DNA of 64,000 bases from Variovorax sp. Root473 (GCF_001426505.1 NZ_LMEV01000015.1:1-64000); one strand, 5' to 3'; counted from the first letter of the stretch, positions 17,168-25,928 are shown. Notes: generated from the letters alone by a model not told the origin. Numbers and translations: made by a program.

Positions 17168-18262
17168 TCAGCCTTCGGCGGCGGGTTCCGGCGCGGTGCC
17201 GGTGTCGGTTCCGGCCTGCGGCTTGGTGAGCGACACCGGCGCCTCCACCGGCCGCCCCGCGGTCGACACGATCTCCTGGTCGATCGCGCCGAACAGCGAG
17301 CGTCCGTCCAGGCCCTTCATCTCGATGCGGATGGTGTCGCCGAACTTCATGAAGTCGGTGGCCGGCGCGCCGTCCTGGATGGTTTCGATGCAGCGCTTCT
17401 CGGCAATGCACGAGTAGCCCTTGGGCCATTCCATGCGGCCGTTCTTCTCGACGCCCTTGTTGCTCACGGTGCCGCTGCCCACGATGCTGCCGGCGCGCAC
17501 GTTGCGGGTCTTGGCGATGTGGGCGATGAGCTGGCCGAAGTGGAAGGTCATCTCGGGACCGGCGTCGCACAGGCCGACCTTGCGGCCGTTCCAACTGCTT
17601 TGCAGTGCCAGGTGCACGCGGCCGTCCTGCCAGGCCGCGCCGATCTCGTCGAGCGTGACGGCCACGGGGCTGAAGGCGGTGGCGGGCTTGCTCTGGAAGA
17701 AGCCGAAGCCCTTGGCCAGTTCGGCCGGAATGAGGTTGCGCAGGCTCACGTCGTTGGCCAGCATCACGAGCCGGATGCCGTCCAGGGCCTGCTCGGGCGT
17801 GGCCCCCATCTTCACGTCGCCGGTGATGACGGCGATCTCGGCCTCGAAGTCGATGCCCATGGCCTCGCTGGGCACGATCACGTCGTCGACGGGGCCCAGG
17901 AAGTCGTCGCTGCCGCCCTGGTACATGAGCGGGTCGGTGTAGAAGCTCTCGGGCACCTCGGCGTTGCGCGCCTGGCGCACCAGCTCGACGTGGTTCAGGT
18001 AGGCCGAGCCGTCGGCCCACTGGTAGGCGCGCGGCAGCGGCGCCATGCACTGGGCGGGGTCGAACGGAAAGGCGTGGCGCGTACGGCCGTGGTTGAGGGC
18101 GTCGTACAGGTCCTGCAGCTGCGGGCTCATGAAGCCCCAGTCGTCCAACACCTGCTGCAGCCGATGGGCGATGCCGGTAGCGTAGTGGGCGAGCGTGAGG
18201 TCGCGCGAGACGACGACCAACTGGCCGTCGCGCGAGCCGTCCTTCAGGGTGGCGAGTTTCAT
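17168..18262 (-). CDS. Fumarylacetoacetate hydrolase family protein
   Basis: A 364-residue enzyme of the FAH family, which cleaves C-C bonds of beta-diketones made by aromatic ring fission. The metal-binding segment (GIDFEAEIAVITGDV) with its E-x-E, the loop NDVSLRNLIPAELAKGFGFFQSK and the GSGTVSNKG segment are present. The N-terminal part (KLATLKDGSRDGQLVVVSRD) matches the longer FAH subgroup. The final 25 residues are a Pro/Ala/Thr-rich extension. It is the terminal hydrolase expected for the aromatic pathway suggested by the hydroxylase at 12027, although no ring-cleavage dioxygenase is visible in this window. Confidence 0.9.
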   Translation of the reverse strand: MKLATLKDGSRDGQLVVVSRDLTLAHYATGIAHRLQQVLDDWGFMSPQLQDLYDALNHGRTRHAFPFDPAQCMAPLPRAYQWADGSAYLNHVELVRQARNAEVPESFYTDPLMYQGGSDDFLGPVDDVIVPSEAMGIDFEAEIAVITGDVKMGATPEQALDGIRLVMLANDVSLRNLIPAELAKGFGFFQSKPATAFSPVAVTLDEIGAAWQDGRVHLALQSSWNGRKVGLCDAGPEMTFHFGQLIAHIAKTRNVRAGSIVGSGTVSNKGVEKNGRMEWPKGYSCIAEKRCIETIQDGAPATDFMKFGDTIRIEMKGLDGRSLFGAIDQEIVSTAGRPVEAPVSLTKPQAGTDTGTAPEPAAEG

Positions 18263-18388
18263 GATGCGGGCGTGGGCTGGGGAGCAAGGGCGCGGCGGTG
18301 CGCCCCCTCCTACTAAACTGGTTGAACGGGCGGCAGTGTACCGAGTGGTCTTCGTGAACCTCGGCGCCGCGGCCCACTCCACACACCC

Positions 18389-19570
18389 ATGTCGACGCAC
18401 GTCGCGCCCCCACCGCTGTCCCTCGGCCTGCCCGGACGTCCGTCCTGGCGCGCGCTCGCCGGGCTGACGCTGATCGTGGCGCTGGCGCATCTGCTCGTGC
18501 TCGGCCTGGCGCCGATGGCCACGGGGCCGGAGCCCTCGCCGCTGGCCAGCAAATTCATCACCCGCACGATCGTGATCGCGCCGCCCGCGTCGCAGGCGCC
18601 CGCCGCACCGGCCGCCGCGCCGGTCGAGGCCAGGCCGCCGCCACCGCCCAAGCCCCGGCGCCCGCGCGAGGCATCCGTGCCCCGGGCCAAGCCGACGCCC
18701 AAGCCCGTACCGGACGCGCCAGCACAGACGCCCCCCGAGACCCCCACCGAAACGCCTGACCTGACGGCCCAAGCCGCTACAGATTCAGGAGCAACGGCAC
18801 CCGAGACACCCGCCAGCGCCCCGGCCGCCGCCGCGGGCAGCACGGCCGGCGGAACGCCGGGCGGCACGGCAGCCGCCGGCAACGAAGCCTCGGGCACCAT
18901 CGCCGGCACCCAGGCACTGCGGATTCCGGGCTCGGTCACGCTCGATTTCGAAGCCACGGGACAGACCGGCGCCTCGCCGCAGCGCGGCGTGTTCGGCGAG
19001 CTGGTCTGGCTGCAGGATGGCAGCCGCTACGACGGGCGGCTGACGCTCAAGGCGGTGTTCTTCACCCTGCTGAACTGGCACAGCACCGGCAAGATCGGCC
19101 CCTCGGGCCTGGAACCCGAGCGCTATTCGGAAAGCCGCAAGACCGAGGTTGCCTCGCATTTCGTGCGCGACCAGGGGCAGATCGTCTTCAGCAACAACGC
19201 GCCGCCCGTGCCCCTTCAGCCGGGCGCGCAGGACCGCATGAGCGTCATGATGCAACTGGGCGGCCTGCTGGCGGCCAGTCCGGCGCGGTACCCGGCCGGC
19301 ACCCGGATCTCGATCCAGACCGTGGGCGTGCGCGACGGCGATGTCTGGGTCTTCGTGGTCGGCGACGAGGAGCAGCTGACGCTGCCGGCCGGCGACTACA
19401 CCGCGCGCAAGCTCACCCGCACGCCCCGCAAGGAATTCGACCGGAAACTGGAACTCTGGCTGGCGCCGAAATACGGCTATTTGCCCGTTCGCATCCGGCA
19501 AACCGAGGCAAACGGCGATTTTGCTGACGCCCAATTGCGCAAAGCCCTACCCGAAGCGCCCGCCAACTGA
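18389..19570 (+). CDS. DUF3108 domain protein with membrane anchor
   Basis: A 393-residue protein with one N-terminal membrane segment (about 21-44, GLTLIVALAHLLVLGLAP), a long Pro/Ala/Thr-rich linker resembling a periplasm-spanning TonB-like region, and a C-terminal DUF3108 domain (from about 185: GSVTLDFEATGQTG, ending KYGYLPVRIRQTEANGDFADAQLR). DUF3108 domains are predicted beta-rich periplasmic folds of unknown function. It is divergent from the FAH-family gene with 126 bases between them and is not obviously linked to its neighbours. Confidence 0.8.
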   Translation: MSTHVAPPPLSLGLPGRPSWRALAGLTLIVALAHLLVLGLAPMATGPEPSPLASKFITRTIVIAPPASQAPAAPAAAPVEARPPPPPKPRRPREASVPRAKPTPKPVPDAPAQTPPETPTETPDLTAQAATDSGATAPETPASAPAAAAGSTAGGTPGGTAAAGNEASGTIAGTQALRIPGSVTLDFEATGQTGASPQRGVFGELVWLQDGSRYDGRLTLKAVFFTLLNWHSTGKIGPSGLEPERYSESRKTEVASHFVRDQGQIVFSNNAPPVPLQPGAQDRMSVMMQLGGLLAASPARYPAGTRISIQTVGVRDGDVWVFVVGDEEQLTLPAGDYTARKLTRTPRKEFDRKLELWLAPKYGYLPVRIRQTEANGDFADAQLRKALPEAPAN

Positions 19571-19612
19571 GGCAAAAAGGTTCACATGTCAACGGCACGG
19601 CGACAACTGTTC

Positions 19613-19640
19613 TTGAAACTGGCGCGTTGATTGCTATCTA
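19613..19640 (+). promoter_or_regulatory. Probable sigma70 promoter for the DUF3567 gene
   Basis: TTGAAA (19613-19618) and TATCTA (19635-19640) are separated by 16 bases, a fair match to a vegetative promoter. Transcription would begin near 19647, which leaves room for a leader before ATG 19680 but not before ATG 19647. This supports the shorter start of the next gene. Confidence 0.45.
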
Positions 19641-19679
19641 CGTCCCATGAACGCCATCGACATCCTCACAGGGCCCGCC

Positions 19680-19961
19680 ATGAACATGCTTTACGACTCC
19701 GAGTCCTTCGTCGTCGTGCACGTGCAGCCGAACGACGGCGACGAGCCGAGCACGAAGCCCAACGGCCCCGTGCTGGAGCGTCACGGGTTCGAGATCGTGG
19801 ACAAGCGCTCCGGCAAGGAGGTCTACCTCGACGGTTCCTGGGCCGAGCTGTTCCAGCAGCAGATCGCCGCGTGGCAGCTCAACACGCCCACGCAGGAAGA
19901 GGTCGAGGACACGCTCGAAGGCTACGCCGAGCTGGCGCACACGCCGGTGCTGGTGCATTGA
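19680..19961 (+). CDS. DUF3567 family protein
   Basis: A 93-residue cytosolic protein of DUF3567, a small family confined mainly to beta-proteobacteria and of unknown function. The conserved pattern is MNMLYDSESFVVVHV, then LERHGFEIVDKRSGKEVYLDG and a C-terminal helix with EEVEDTLEGYAELA. An ATG at 19647 would add 11 residues, but the family begins with MxMLY and the promoter placement favours 19680. It is monocistronic and ends in a strong terminator. Confidence 0.82.
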   Translation: MNMLYDSESFVVVHVQPNDGDEPSTKPNGPVLERHGFEIVDKRSGKEVYLDGSWAELFQQQIAAWQLNTPTQEEVEDTLEGYAELAHTPVLVH

Positions 19962-19990
19962 CCAGGCACACGGCCTCGCCCGAACGAAAC

Positions 19991-20017
19991 AAGCGCCCTG
20001 CGGGGCGCTTTTTCTTT
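19991..20017 (+). terminator. Rho-independent terminator after the DUF3567 gene
   Basis: AAGCGCCC (19991-19998) pairs perfectly with GGGCGCTT (20003-20010) around a four-base loop and runs into a T-rich tract. It lies 30 bases after the DUF3567 stop. Confidence 0.85.
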
Positions 20018-20034
20018 GCCGATGCCCGCCGCCT

Positions 20035-21090
20035 TCAGCGCTCGGTCCAGCGGTACATCGGCCCCACGATCAGCAGCACCGCCACCAGCCGGCACACCTG
20101 GAAGGCCGTGACCACCGGCACGCCCAGTTGCAGCACCTTGGCGGTGATCGACATCTCGGCGATGCCGCCGGGCGAAGTGCCCAGGATCATCGTGGCCGGA
20201 TGCAGCCCGGTCGCCCCCGCCAATAACCATGCCGCGCCGGCACACAGCACCAGCATGCCGACCGTGCCCAGCGCCACCGAGCCCAGCCAGCGCGGCGCCG
20301 TGTGCAGGAACTCGCGGCTGAAGCGCACGCCCAGGCTCACGGCAATCACCAGCTGCGCGGTGTTCGACAGCCAGCTCGGCACCGCCGACAGCGACTGCCC
20401 CGCGACGGTGAAACCCATCGCCACCAGCAGCGGCCCCATGAACCACGGATTCGTGCGGCCCAGCGCCCGCATCGCGAGCCCGCCGACGCCGGTGGCCAGT
20501 GCGAGCAGGGCCAGCCCGGCCGGGTTCACCTCGCGCACGCCGGGCGGGTTGATCTCCAGGCCGTGCAAACCGCTCCACTGCATCGCGAACGGGATCGTCA
20601 CCGTCACCACCATCAGCCGAAGGCTGTGCGCGGCTGCCACCAGGTCGGTGCGCGCGCCGGCCGATTCGGCCAGCAGCGTCATCTCCGAAGCCCCGCCGAT
20701 GGCGCCTGCGAAGTAAGTCGTGGCTCTCATGGATTTTTCCGGCACATGCGGCATGCGCGCCGCATGCACGCGGTGCAGCCAGCGCCCGAAGGCCCAGCCC
20801 AGCAGCAACGCCCAGCCGATGGCCAGCAGAATCGCCCACCACACGCCGGCCACGAGCGTCACCACCTGCGGTGTGAAATACAGGCCCAGCGCCGTGCCGA
20901 TGGCCCATTGCCCCATGTTGCGCAGCGGCGTGTGGCTCGCCGTCGGCAGGCCTGCGATCGAGGCCAGCGACACCGCGAACAGCGGGCCGATCATCCAGGG
21001 CAGCGGGGTGCGCAGCGCGACACACACGAGGGCGGCGGCCAGCGCCAGCAGCAGCGTGGCCAGCACGCGAAGGGGAAAACGAAAGGACAC
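20035..21090 (-). CDS. AbrB family membrane protein (putative transporter)
   Basis: A 351-residue polytopic membrane protein of the AbrB/AmoA-like family (not the DNA-binding AbrB). Ten or so hydrophobic segments are visible, with family signatures PLPWMIGPLFAVSLA, AGAIGGASEMTLLAE and GTSPGGIAEMSITAKVLQLG in two inverted halves. Function is unproven; family members have been proposed as transporters. I use GTG 21090 (VSFRFPLRV) since it opens directly into the first membrane segment and no ATG is suitable; the ribosome site is weak. Divergent from chaN with 64 bases between starts. Confidence 0.78.
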   Translation of the reverse strand: MSFRFPLRVLATLLLALAAALVCVALRTPLPWMIGPLFAVSLASIAGLPTASHTPLRNMGQWAIGTALGLYFTPQVVTLVAGVWWAILLAIGWALLLGWAFGRWLHRVHAARMPHVPEKSMRATTYFAGAIGGASEMTLLAESAGARTDLVAAAHSLRLMVVTVTIPFAMQWSGLHGLEINPPGVREVNPAGLALLALATGVGGLAMRALGRTNPWFMGPLLVAMGFTVAGQSLSAVPSWLSNTAQLVIAVSLGVRFSREFLHTAPRWLGSVALGTVGMLVLCAGAAWLLAGATGLHPATMILGTSPGGIAEMSITAKVLQLGVPVVTAFQVCRLVAVLLIVGPMYRWTER

Positions 21091-21154
21091 GGGCAGAGAA
21101 AGCAGCGGAAAAGGACGACAGCCCGGTGCAGGGCGCCGGGCATAGTATGGCGGG

Positions 21155-21973
21155 ATGCCTCCTCGCCCTTCCCGTGCTCCCCGGTTCCTCGCGCCCCTGG
21201 TCGCCGCCGCCCTGCTCGCCGGCTGCGCCGCGCTGTCCGCCGAGGCACCCGTCGCGCGCCGGGTCGCGGGGCTGCTGCCGGCCGATGCCCTGCTGCTCGG
21301 CGAACAGCACGACGCCCCCGAACACCACGCGCTCGAACGCGAGACCGTACAGGCCCTGGCCGAACGCGGCCAGCTCGCCGCGCTGGCGCTCGAAATGGCC
21401 GAGGAAGGCCGCAGCAGCGCCCGCCTGCCCGCCACCGCGACCGAAGCCCAGGTGCGGACGGCCCTCGGCTGGAACGACAAGGCCTGGCCCTGGAAGCACT
21501 ACGGCCCCAGCGTGATGGCGGCCGTGCACGCCGGCGTGCCCGTGGTCGGCGCCAACCTGCCGCGTGCGCGCATGAAGGACGCGATGGCCGACGTGTCGCT
21601 GGACGTGCAGCTCAATGGCGAGGCCTACGCCATGCAGCAGGAAGCCGTGCGCGAAGGCCATTGCAAGCTGCTGCCCGAATCGCAGATCGGCCCCATGACG
21701 CGCATCCAGGTCGGACGCGACCGCGCCATGGCGCAGGCGGTGGTGAAGGCGCGCCAGCCGGGCAAGACCGTGCTGCTGATCGCAGGCGCCGGCCACGTCA
21801 CCAAGGTGCTGGGCGTGCCGCAGCACCTGCCGACGGACGTGTCGGTGAAGACCGTCCGCCTGCAGGCCGGCGGCCCGGCCGAGGACGACACCGCCGCCTA
21901 CGACGCCACCTGGCGCACGCCGGCGCTGCCGCCGGTGGACTACTGCGCGGGCGTGCTCAAGCGAACTTCTTGA
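21155..21973 (+). CDS. ChaN family lipoprotein (putative haem-binding)
   Basis: A 272-residue lipoprotein (lipobox LLAGC at about residue 23). The family pattern is ADALLLGEQHDAPEHHALE near the N-terminus, ALEMAEEGR, then ALGWNDKAWPWKHYGPSVMAAVHAG and a C-terminal VLLIAGAGHVTKVLGVPQHL. ChaN proteins bind cofacial haems in crystal structures and may take part in iron or haem uptake; this is family knowledge. The last 17 bases overlap the convergent transaminase gene. Confidence 0.85.
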   Translation: MPPRPSRAPRFLAPLVAAALLAGCAALSAEAPVARRVAGLLPADALLLGEQHDAPEHHALERETVQALAERGQLAALALEMAEEGRSSARLPATATEAQVRTALGWNDKAWPWKHYGPSVMAAVHAGVPVVGANLPRARMKDAMADVSLDVQLNGEAYAMQQEAVREGHCKLLPESQIGPMTRIQVGRDRAMAQAVVKARQPGKTVLLIAGAGHVTKVLGVPQHLPTDVSVKTVRLQAGGPAEDDTAAYDATWRTPALPPVDYCAGVLKRTS

Positions 21974-23291
21974 TCGAATCCGCCAGCGTGTTGACCAGCG
22001 TGTCGATGTGCTGCTTCTCGACGATGTAGGGCGGCGCGATCACGAGCACGTCGCCCGCGGCACGCACCAGCGCGCCCTTGTGGAAGCAGTCGAGGAAGAC
22101 GTCGTACGCCCGCTTGCCCGGTGAGCCGGCGATGGGTGCCAGTTCCACCGCCGCCGCCAGGCCCAGGCTGCGGATGCCGATCACGTTCGGCAGGCCCTTG
22201 AAGGTGCTGTGGAAGGCATCGCCCAGCACCTTGCCCATTTCGCCGGCGCGTGCGAACAGGTTTTCTTCCTTGTAGAGATCGAGCGTGGCCACCGCCGCGG
22301 CGCAGGCCACCGGGTGGCCCGAATAGGTGTAGCCGTGGAAGAACTCGACCACGTGCTCGGGCGCGTCGGTCTTCATCATGGCGTCGTAGAGCTTGTCGCG
22401 GCAGATCACGCCGCCCAGCGGAATCACGCCGTTGGTCACGCACTTGGCGAAGTTCAGCATGTCGGGCACCACGCCGAAATAGTCCGACGCGAAGTTGGTG
22501 CCCATGCGCCCGAAGCCGGTGATGACCTCGTCGAAGATCAGCAGGATGCCGTGCTTGTCGCAGATTTCGCGCAGGCGCTTCAGGTAGCCCTGCGGTCCCA
22601 GGTACCAGCCGGCCGAGCCCGCCACGGGCTCCACGATGATCGCGGCGATGTTGCTCGGGTCGTGCAGCGGCAGGATGCGCGTCTCGAGTTCGACCAGCGG
22701 GTCTTCGGCCCACACCGGTTCCTGGTTGTGGATGTAGGCGTGGTTCACCGGGTCGTGGATGAAGCGCATGTGGTCCACGCGCGGCAGGAAGGCCGAGCCG
22801 AACACCTTGCGGTTGCCCGGAATGCCGCCCACCGACATGCCGCCGAAGCCCACGCCGTGGTAGCCTTTCTCGCGGCCAATGAACACGTTGCGGTGACCCT
22901 CGCCGCGCGCGCGGTGGTAGGCCAGCGCCACCTTCATCGAGGTGTCGGCGGCCTCGGAGCCCGAGTTGCAGAACAGCACCTTGTTCAGGTCGCCCGGGGC
23001 CAGCGCGGCGATCATCTCGGCCGCCTTGAAGGCCTTGTCGTTGCTGACCTGGAAAGCGGTGGCGTAGTCCAGCGTGTCCAGCTGCTTCTTGATCGCCTCG
23101 TTGATCGGCTTGCGGTTGTGGCCCGCGCCCACGCACCACAGCGACGAGATGCCGTCGATCACCTGCTTGCCGTCGTGCGTGGTGAACGTCATGCCGTCGG
23201 CTGCCACGAAGACCCGCGGGTCTTTCCTGAAATGGCGGTTGGGCGTGAAGGGCAACCACTGGTTGTCCATGTTGAAGTCCTGGAAGGCCAT
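21957..23291 (-). CDS. Class III aminotransferase (omega-amino acid/aspartate aminotransferase family)
   Basis: A 444-residue PLP enzyme. The Schiff-base lysine is probably Lys283 in LNFAKCVTNGVIPLGG, and IFDEVITGFGRMGTNFAS holds the cofactor-binding Asp. GSEAADTSMKVALAYHRARG binds PLP phosphate, and GYTYSGHPVACAAAVATL is the conserved C-terminal part. It is closest in style to omega-amino acid:pyruvate (beta-alanine or putrescine type) transaminases, with the amino donor uncertain. Monocistronic on the minus strand, divergent from purU with 70 bases between starts. Confidence 0.9.
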   Translation of the reverse strand: MAFQDFNMDNQWLPFTPNRHFRKDPRVFVAADGMTFTTHDGKQVIDGISSLWCVGAGHNRKPINEAIKKQLDTLDYATAFQVSNDKAFKAAEMIAALAPGDLNKVLFCNSGSEAADTSMKVALAYHRARGEGHRNVFIGREKGYHGVGFGGMSVGGIPGNRKVFGSAFLPRVDHMRFIHDPVNHAYIHNQEPVWAEDPLVELETRILPLHDPSNIAAIIVEPVAGSAGWYLGPQGYLKRLREICDKHGILLIFDEVITGFGRMGTNFASDYFGVVPDMLNFAKCVTNGVIPLGGVICRDKLYDAMMKTDAPEHVVEFFHGYTYSGHPVACAAAVATLDLYKEENLFARAGEMGKVLGDAFHSTFKGLPNVIGIRSLGLAAAVELAPIAGSPGKRAYDVFLDCFHKGALVRAAGDVLVIAPPYIVEKQHIDTLVNTLADSIKKFA

Positions 23292-23361
23292 GTCTCGCTC
23301 CTGCGGTTATGTGGGGAGGGAAAATCGCGATTCTGGCACCCCTGCCACAATCCTGCCCCTG

Positions 23362-24219
23362 ATGACGACCACTACGCCCGCCTACATCCTGAACCTCTCC
23401 TGTCCCGACCGGACGGGCATCGTGCACGCCGTTTCGGGCTTCCTGCTCGAGCGCGGCGCCAACATCGAAGAGGCCGCCCAATACAACGACCACGGCACCG
23501 GCCTGTTCTTCATGCGCGTGCGCTTCGCCTGCGGCGCGCACAGCGAAGCCGTGCTGCGCGAGGAGCTGAAGACCTTCGCCACCGGCTTCGGCATGAGCCT
23601 GCAGCTGCACGCCGCCGCCGAGCCGATGAAGACCGTGATCCTGGTCAGCAAGGAAGGCCACTGCCTGAACGACCTGCTGTTCCGCTGGAAGAGCGGCCTG
23701 CTGTCGATCGACGTGCGCGCCATCATCTCGAACCACCGCGACTTCTACCAGCTGGCCGCCAGCTACAACGTGCCCTTCCACCACATCCCGGTGACGGGTG
23801 CGACCAAGGCGCAGGCCGAGGCCAGGCAGCTGGAGATCATCGAGGCCGAGGGCGCCGAACTCGTGGTGCTCGCGCGCTACATGCAGATTTTGAGCAACGA
23901 CCTGTGCAAGAGCCTGGCCGGCCGCGCGATCAACATCCACCACTCGTTCCTGCCCAGCTTCAAGGGCGCCAAGCCTTACTACCAGGCGCACGACCGCGGC
24001 GTGAAGCTGATCGGTGCCACCGCCCACTACGTCACGGCCGACCTCGACGAAGGCCCGATCATCGAGCAGGACGTGGCCCGCGCCGACCACACCGACACGG
24101 TCGAAGACCTCACGGCCCGTGGTCGCGACACCGAAAGCCAGGTGCTGGCGCGCGCCGTGAAATGGCACAGCGAACACCGCGTGCTGCTGAACGGGCACCG
24201 CACGGTCGTCTTCCGCTAA
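23362..24219 (+). CDS. purU: Formyltetrahydrofolate deformylase
   Basis: PurU hydrolyses 10-formyl-THF to formate and THF, balancing one-carbon and purine metabolism. The 285-residue protein has an N-terminal ACT domain (LNLSCPDRTGIVHAVSGFL) and a C-terminal formyl transferase domain with the catalytic Asn-His-Asp set in INIHHSFLPSFKGAKPY and GATAHYVTADLDEGPII. ATG 23362 starts right at the ACT domain; upstream frame is unrelated. Length and motifs are normal for the family. Confidence 0.95.
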   Translation: MTTTTPAYILNLSCPDRTGIVHAVSGFLLERGANIEEAAQYNDHGTGLFFMRVRFACGAHSEAVLREELKTFATGFGMSLQLHAAAEPMKTVILVSKEGHCLNDLLFRWKSGLLSIDVRAIISNHRDFYQLAASYNVPFHHIPVTGATKAQAEARQLEIIEAEGAELVVLARYMQILSNDLCKSLAGRAINIHHSFLPSFKGAKPYYQAHDRGVKLIGATAHYVTADLDEGPIIEQDVARADHTDTVEDLTARGRDTESQVLARAVKWHSEHRVLLNGHRTVVFR

Positions 24220-24241
24220 CCCACGCCATCGCCGCTCCCAT

Positions 24242-25486
24242 ATGCGCCTGCAGCTCCCGCTTTTTGCCCTCGCTGCCGCTCTGGCAGCGCCCGCCACCTT
24301 CGCCCAGGACGCACGCGTCAGCAGCGCCCCGCTGGCGCCCGACGTGCTGTTCGCGCGCGTCTCGCCCAGCGTCTGGGTGGTCCAGGCCAGCGACGCCCAG
24401 GGCAAGCTCCTGGCGACCGGCAGCGCGGTCGCGACCGGCCCGGGCACGGCCGTCACCAGCTGCAAGCTGCTGGCCAGGGCGAGCGCCGTGGTGCTGCGCC
24501 GCGACAACGTGAGCTACGGCGCGGTGCTGGAACTGCCCGACGTCGAACGCGACCTGTGCCAGCTGCGCATCGCGAACCTCGTGTCGCCGACGCTGGGCGT
24601 CGTGCCCGCGGACGCACTGCAGGTCGGCGCCCCGCTGTACGTGATCGGATCGCCGCGCGGCCGTGAACTGACGCTCGGCGTGTCCCTGCTCGGCGGCGTG
24701 CGCCGCAATGCCGCAGGCGCGCTTGAATCGCTGCAGCTGGCCACGCCGACCGAAGCAGGCCTGGCCGGTGCCGGCCTGTTCGATGCACAAGGTCGCCTGG
24801 TGGGCCTGGTCGGCGGCTCGGCCCCGGCGACCCTCGCGCTGCCGGCCACGTGGATCGCGGAACTGCCGACGCGCGGGCAACGCGCCCTCGAGCGCCTGGC
24901 GGCACAGCCCGCGTCGACCTCGCTGCTGCGCCCGACCATCGTGGAGTACCGACTGCACGACCGCCTCACCAACACGTCCCGCAAGGTGATCTACCGCGCC
25001 GACGCGGCCACCACCACCGACGACCGCCTCAGCTTCAACAACGGCGGCTATGTCGAGAAGCCCGGCGGCGAAGTCGTCAGCGTCACGACGGCCGTGGCCG
25101 GCGAGTTCGACGGTGCGATGCCGCCCGGCGGCTGGGCCCGGCCGAGCCTGCAACCCGATGCGCCGTGGGCCTCGGAATACGACGCCACCATGGGCGGCAC
25201 ACGGATCAAGATGGACCTGCGCGCCACCGTGGTGGACGACGACGGCGACACGCTGCCGGTCAACGGCCGCGACGTGAAGGTGGTGAAGATCAACTACCGG
25301 GGCTACACCCAGCGCTATGCCAACGCGGGCGCCGTGGGCGGCAACCAGTACGGAACCTACCGCGCCAGCGTGTGGTTCTCGCCGGAGTTGGGCCGCGTCG
25401 TCCGCTTCGACGTGCAGACGCGCGGCGGCGCGAGCGGCGGCGCGTTCCAGGTCAGCGAAGTGCTCGATCTGGTGAGCATTCGCTGA
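24242..25486 (+). CDS. Exported trypsin-fold protein lacking catalytic residues
   Basis: A 414-residue protein with signal peptide (ending AQDA, about residue 22). Residues 33-200 follow the layout of an HtrA/trypsin-like protease: SVWVVQASDAQGK, GTAVTSCKLL, ERDLCQLRI, GSPRGRELTL, then GLAGAGLFDAQGRLVG. The triad is broken. The position of the catalytic His (normally TNxH) is Lys75, and the GNSGGP serine site reads GLAGAG, with Ala175 for Ser; an Asp remains at 104. The last 200 residues form a separate Tyr/Gly-rich beta domain without recognised relatives. I predict a binding or scaffold protein, not a protease. It begins 22 bases after purU and may be co-transcribed. Confidence 0.72.
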   Translation: MRLQLPLFALAAALAAPATFAQDARVSSAPLAPDVLFARVSPSVWVVQASDAQGKLLATGSAVATGPGTAVTSCKLLARASAVVLRRDNVSYGAVLELPDVERDLCQLRIANLVSPTLGVVPADALQVGAPLYVIGSPRGRELTLGVSLLGGVRRNAAGALESLQLATPTEAGLAGAGLFDAQGRLVGLVGGSAPATLALPATWIAELPTRGQRALERLAAQPASTSLLRPTIVEYRLHDRLTNTSRKVIYRADAATTTDDRLSFNNGGYVEKPGGEVVSVTTAVAGEFDGAMPPGGWARPSLQPDAPWASEYDATMGGTRIKMDLRATVVDDDGDTLPVNGRDVKVVKINYRGYTQRYANAGAVGGNQYGTYRASVWFSPELGRVVRFDVQTRGGASGGAFQVSEVLDLVSIR

Positions 25487-25521
25487 CCGGGCAGCGCGCC
25501 GCGCGCGCTATCCGTTATCGA

Positions 25522-25896
25522 TCAATTGCGGTACGGGTTGTTCGGACGCCGGTCGTGGCGGTTCGGTACGCCGTCGCCGTCACGGTCCCAGCGGCCGCGG
25601 TTGTACTCCCAGCGGCCATTGTTCTCGCGCCATTGCGGCGGACGGTAGGCATAGCCCGGGCGGGCGCGCACGTACATGCCGCGCACCCACACATGGCGAC
25701 CGCCCCGCCACTCATAGTGACCCGGCGACCACACGTAGCCGCGGCGCGGCGGCGGCACGCGCTCATAGCGCGGTGGGGGCGGCGGCCCCTGGATGGTGAT
25801 CACCGCCTGCGCCTGCGCGGCCGTGGGAACGGTCAGGGCGCCCACGGACAGCAACGAGGCGGCACCGATGGAAAGAGCGACTGCGAGTGTTTTCAT
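25522..25896 (-). CDS. YXWGXW-type repeat secreted protein
   Basis: A 124-residue small secreted protein. A signal peptide ends at about AQAQA (30). The rest is Pro/Arg/Tyr/Trp-rich with repeats of the W/Y-x-x-G-x-Y/W type (YVWSPGHYEWRGGRHVW), the pattern called YXWGXW or BcpO-related in Burkholderiales. The Asp-rich end (DRDGDGVPNRHDRRPNN) resembles a calcium-binding loop. Function is unknown; probably envelope-associated. A leader hairpin directly precedes the start codon. Confidence 0.8.
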   Translation of the reverse strand: MKTLAVALSIGAASLLSVGALTVPTAAQAQAVITIQGPPPPPRYERVPPPRRGYVWSPGHYEWRGGRHVWVRGMYVRARPGYAYRPPQWRENNGRWEYNRGRWDRDGDGVPNRHDRRPNNPYRN

Positions 25897-25898
25897 GA

Positions 25899-25928
25899 GA
25901 AAGCCCCATGGTTGTTGGAGGAGCTTTC
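25899..25928 (-). promoter_or_regulatory. Leader hairpin over the ribosome site of the YXWGXW gene
   Basis: On the minus-strand transcript GAAAGCUCC pairs with GGGGCUUUC (nine pairs, one U-G) around a 12-base loop, ending two bases before the AUG at 25896. The GGGG that could serve as ribosome site lies inside the stem, so the structure should mask translation initiation. Confidence 0.5.
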
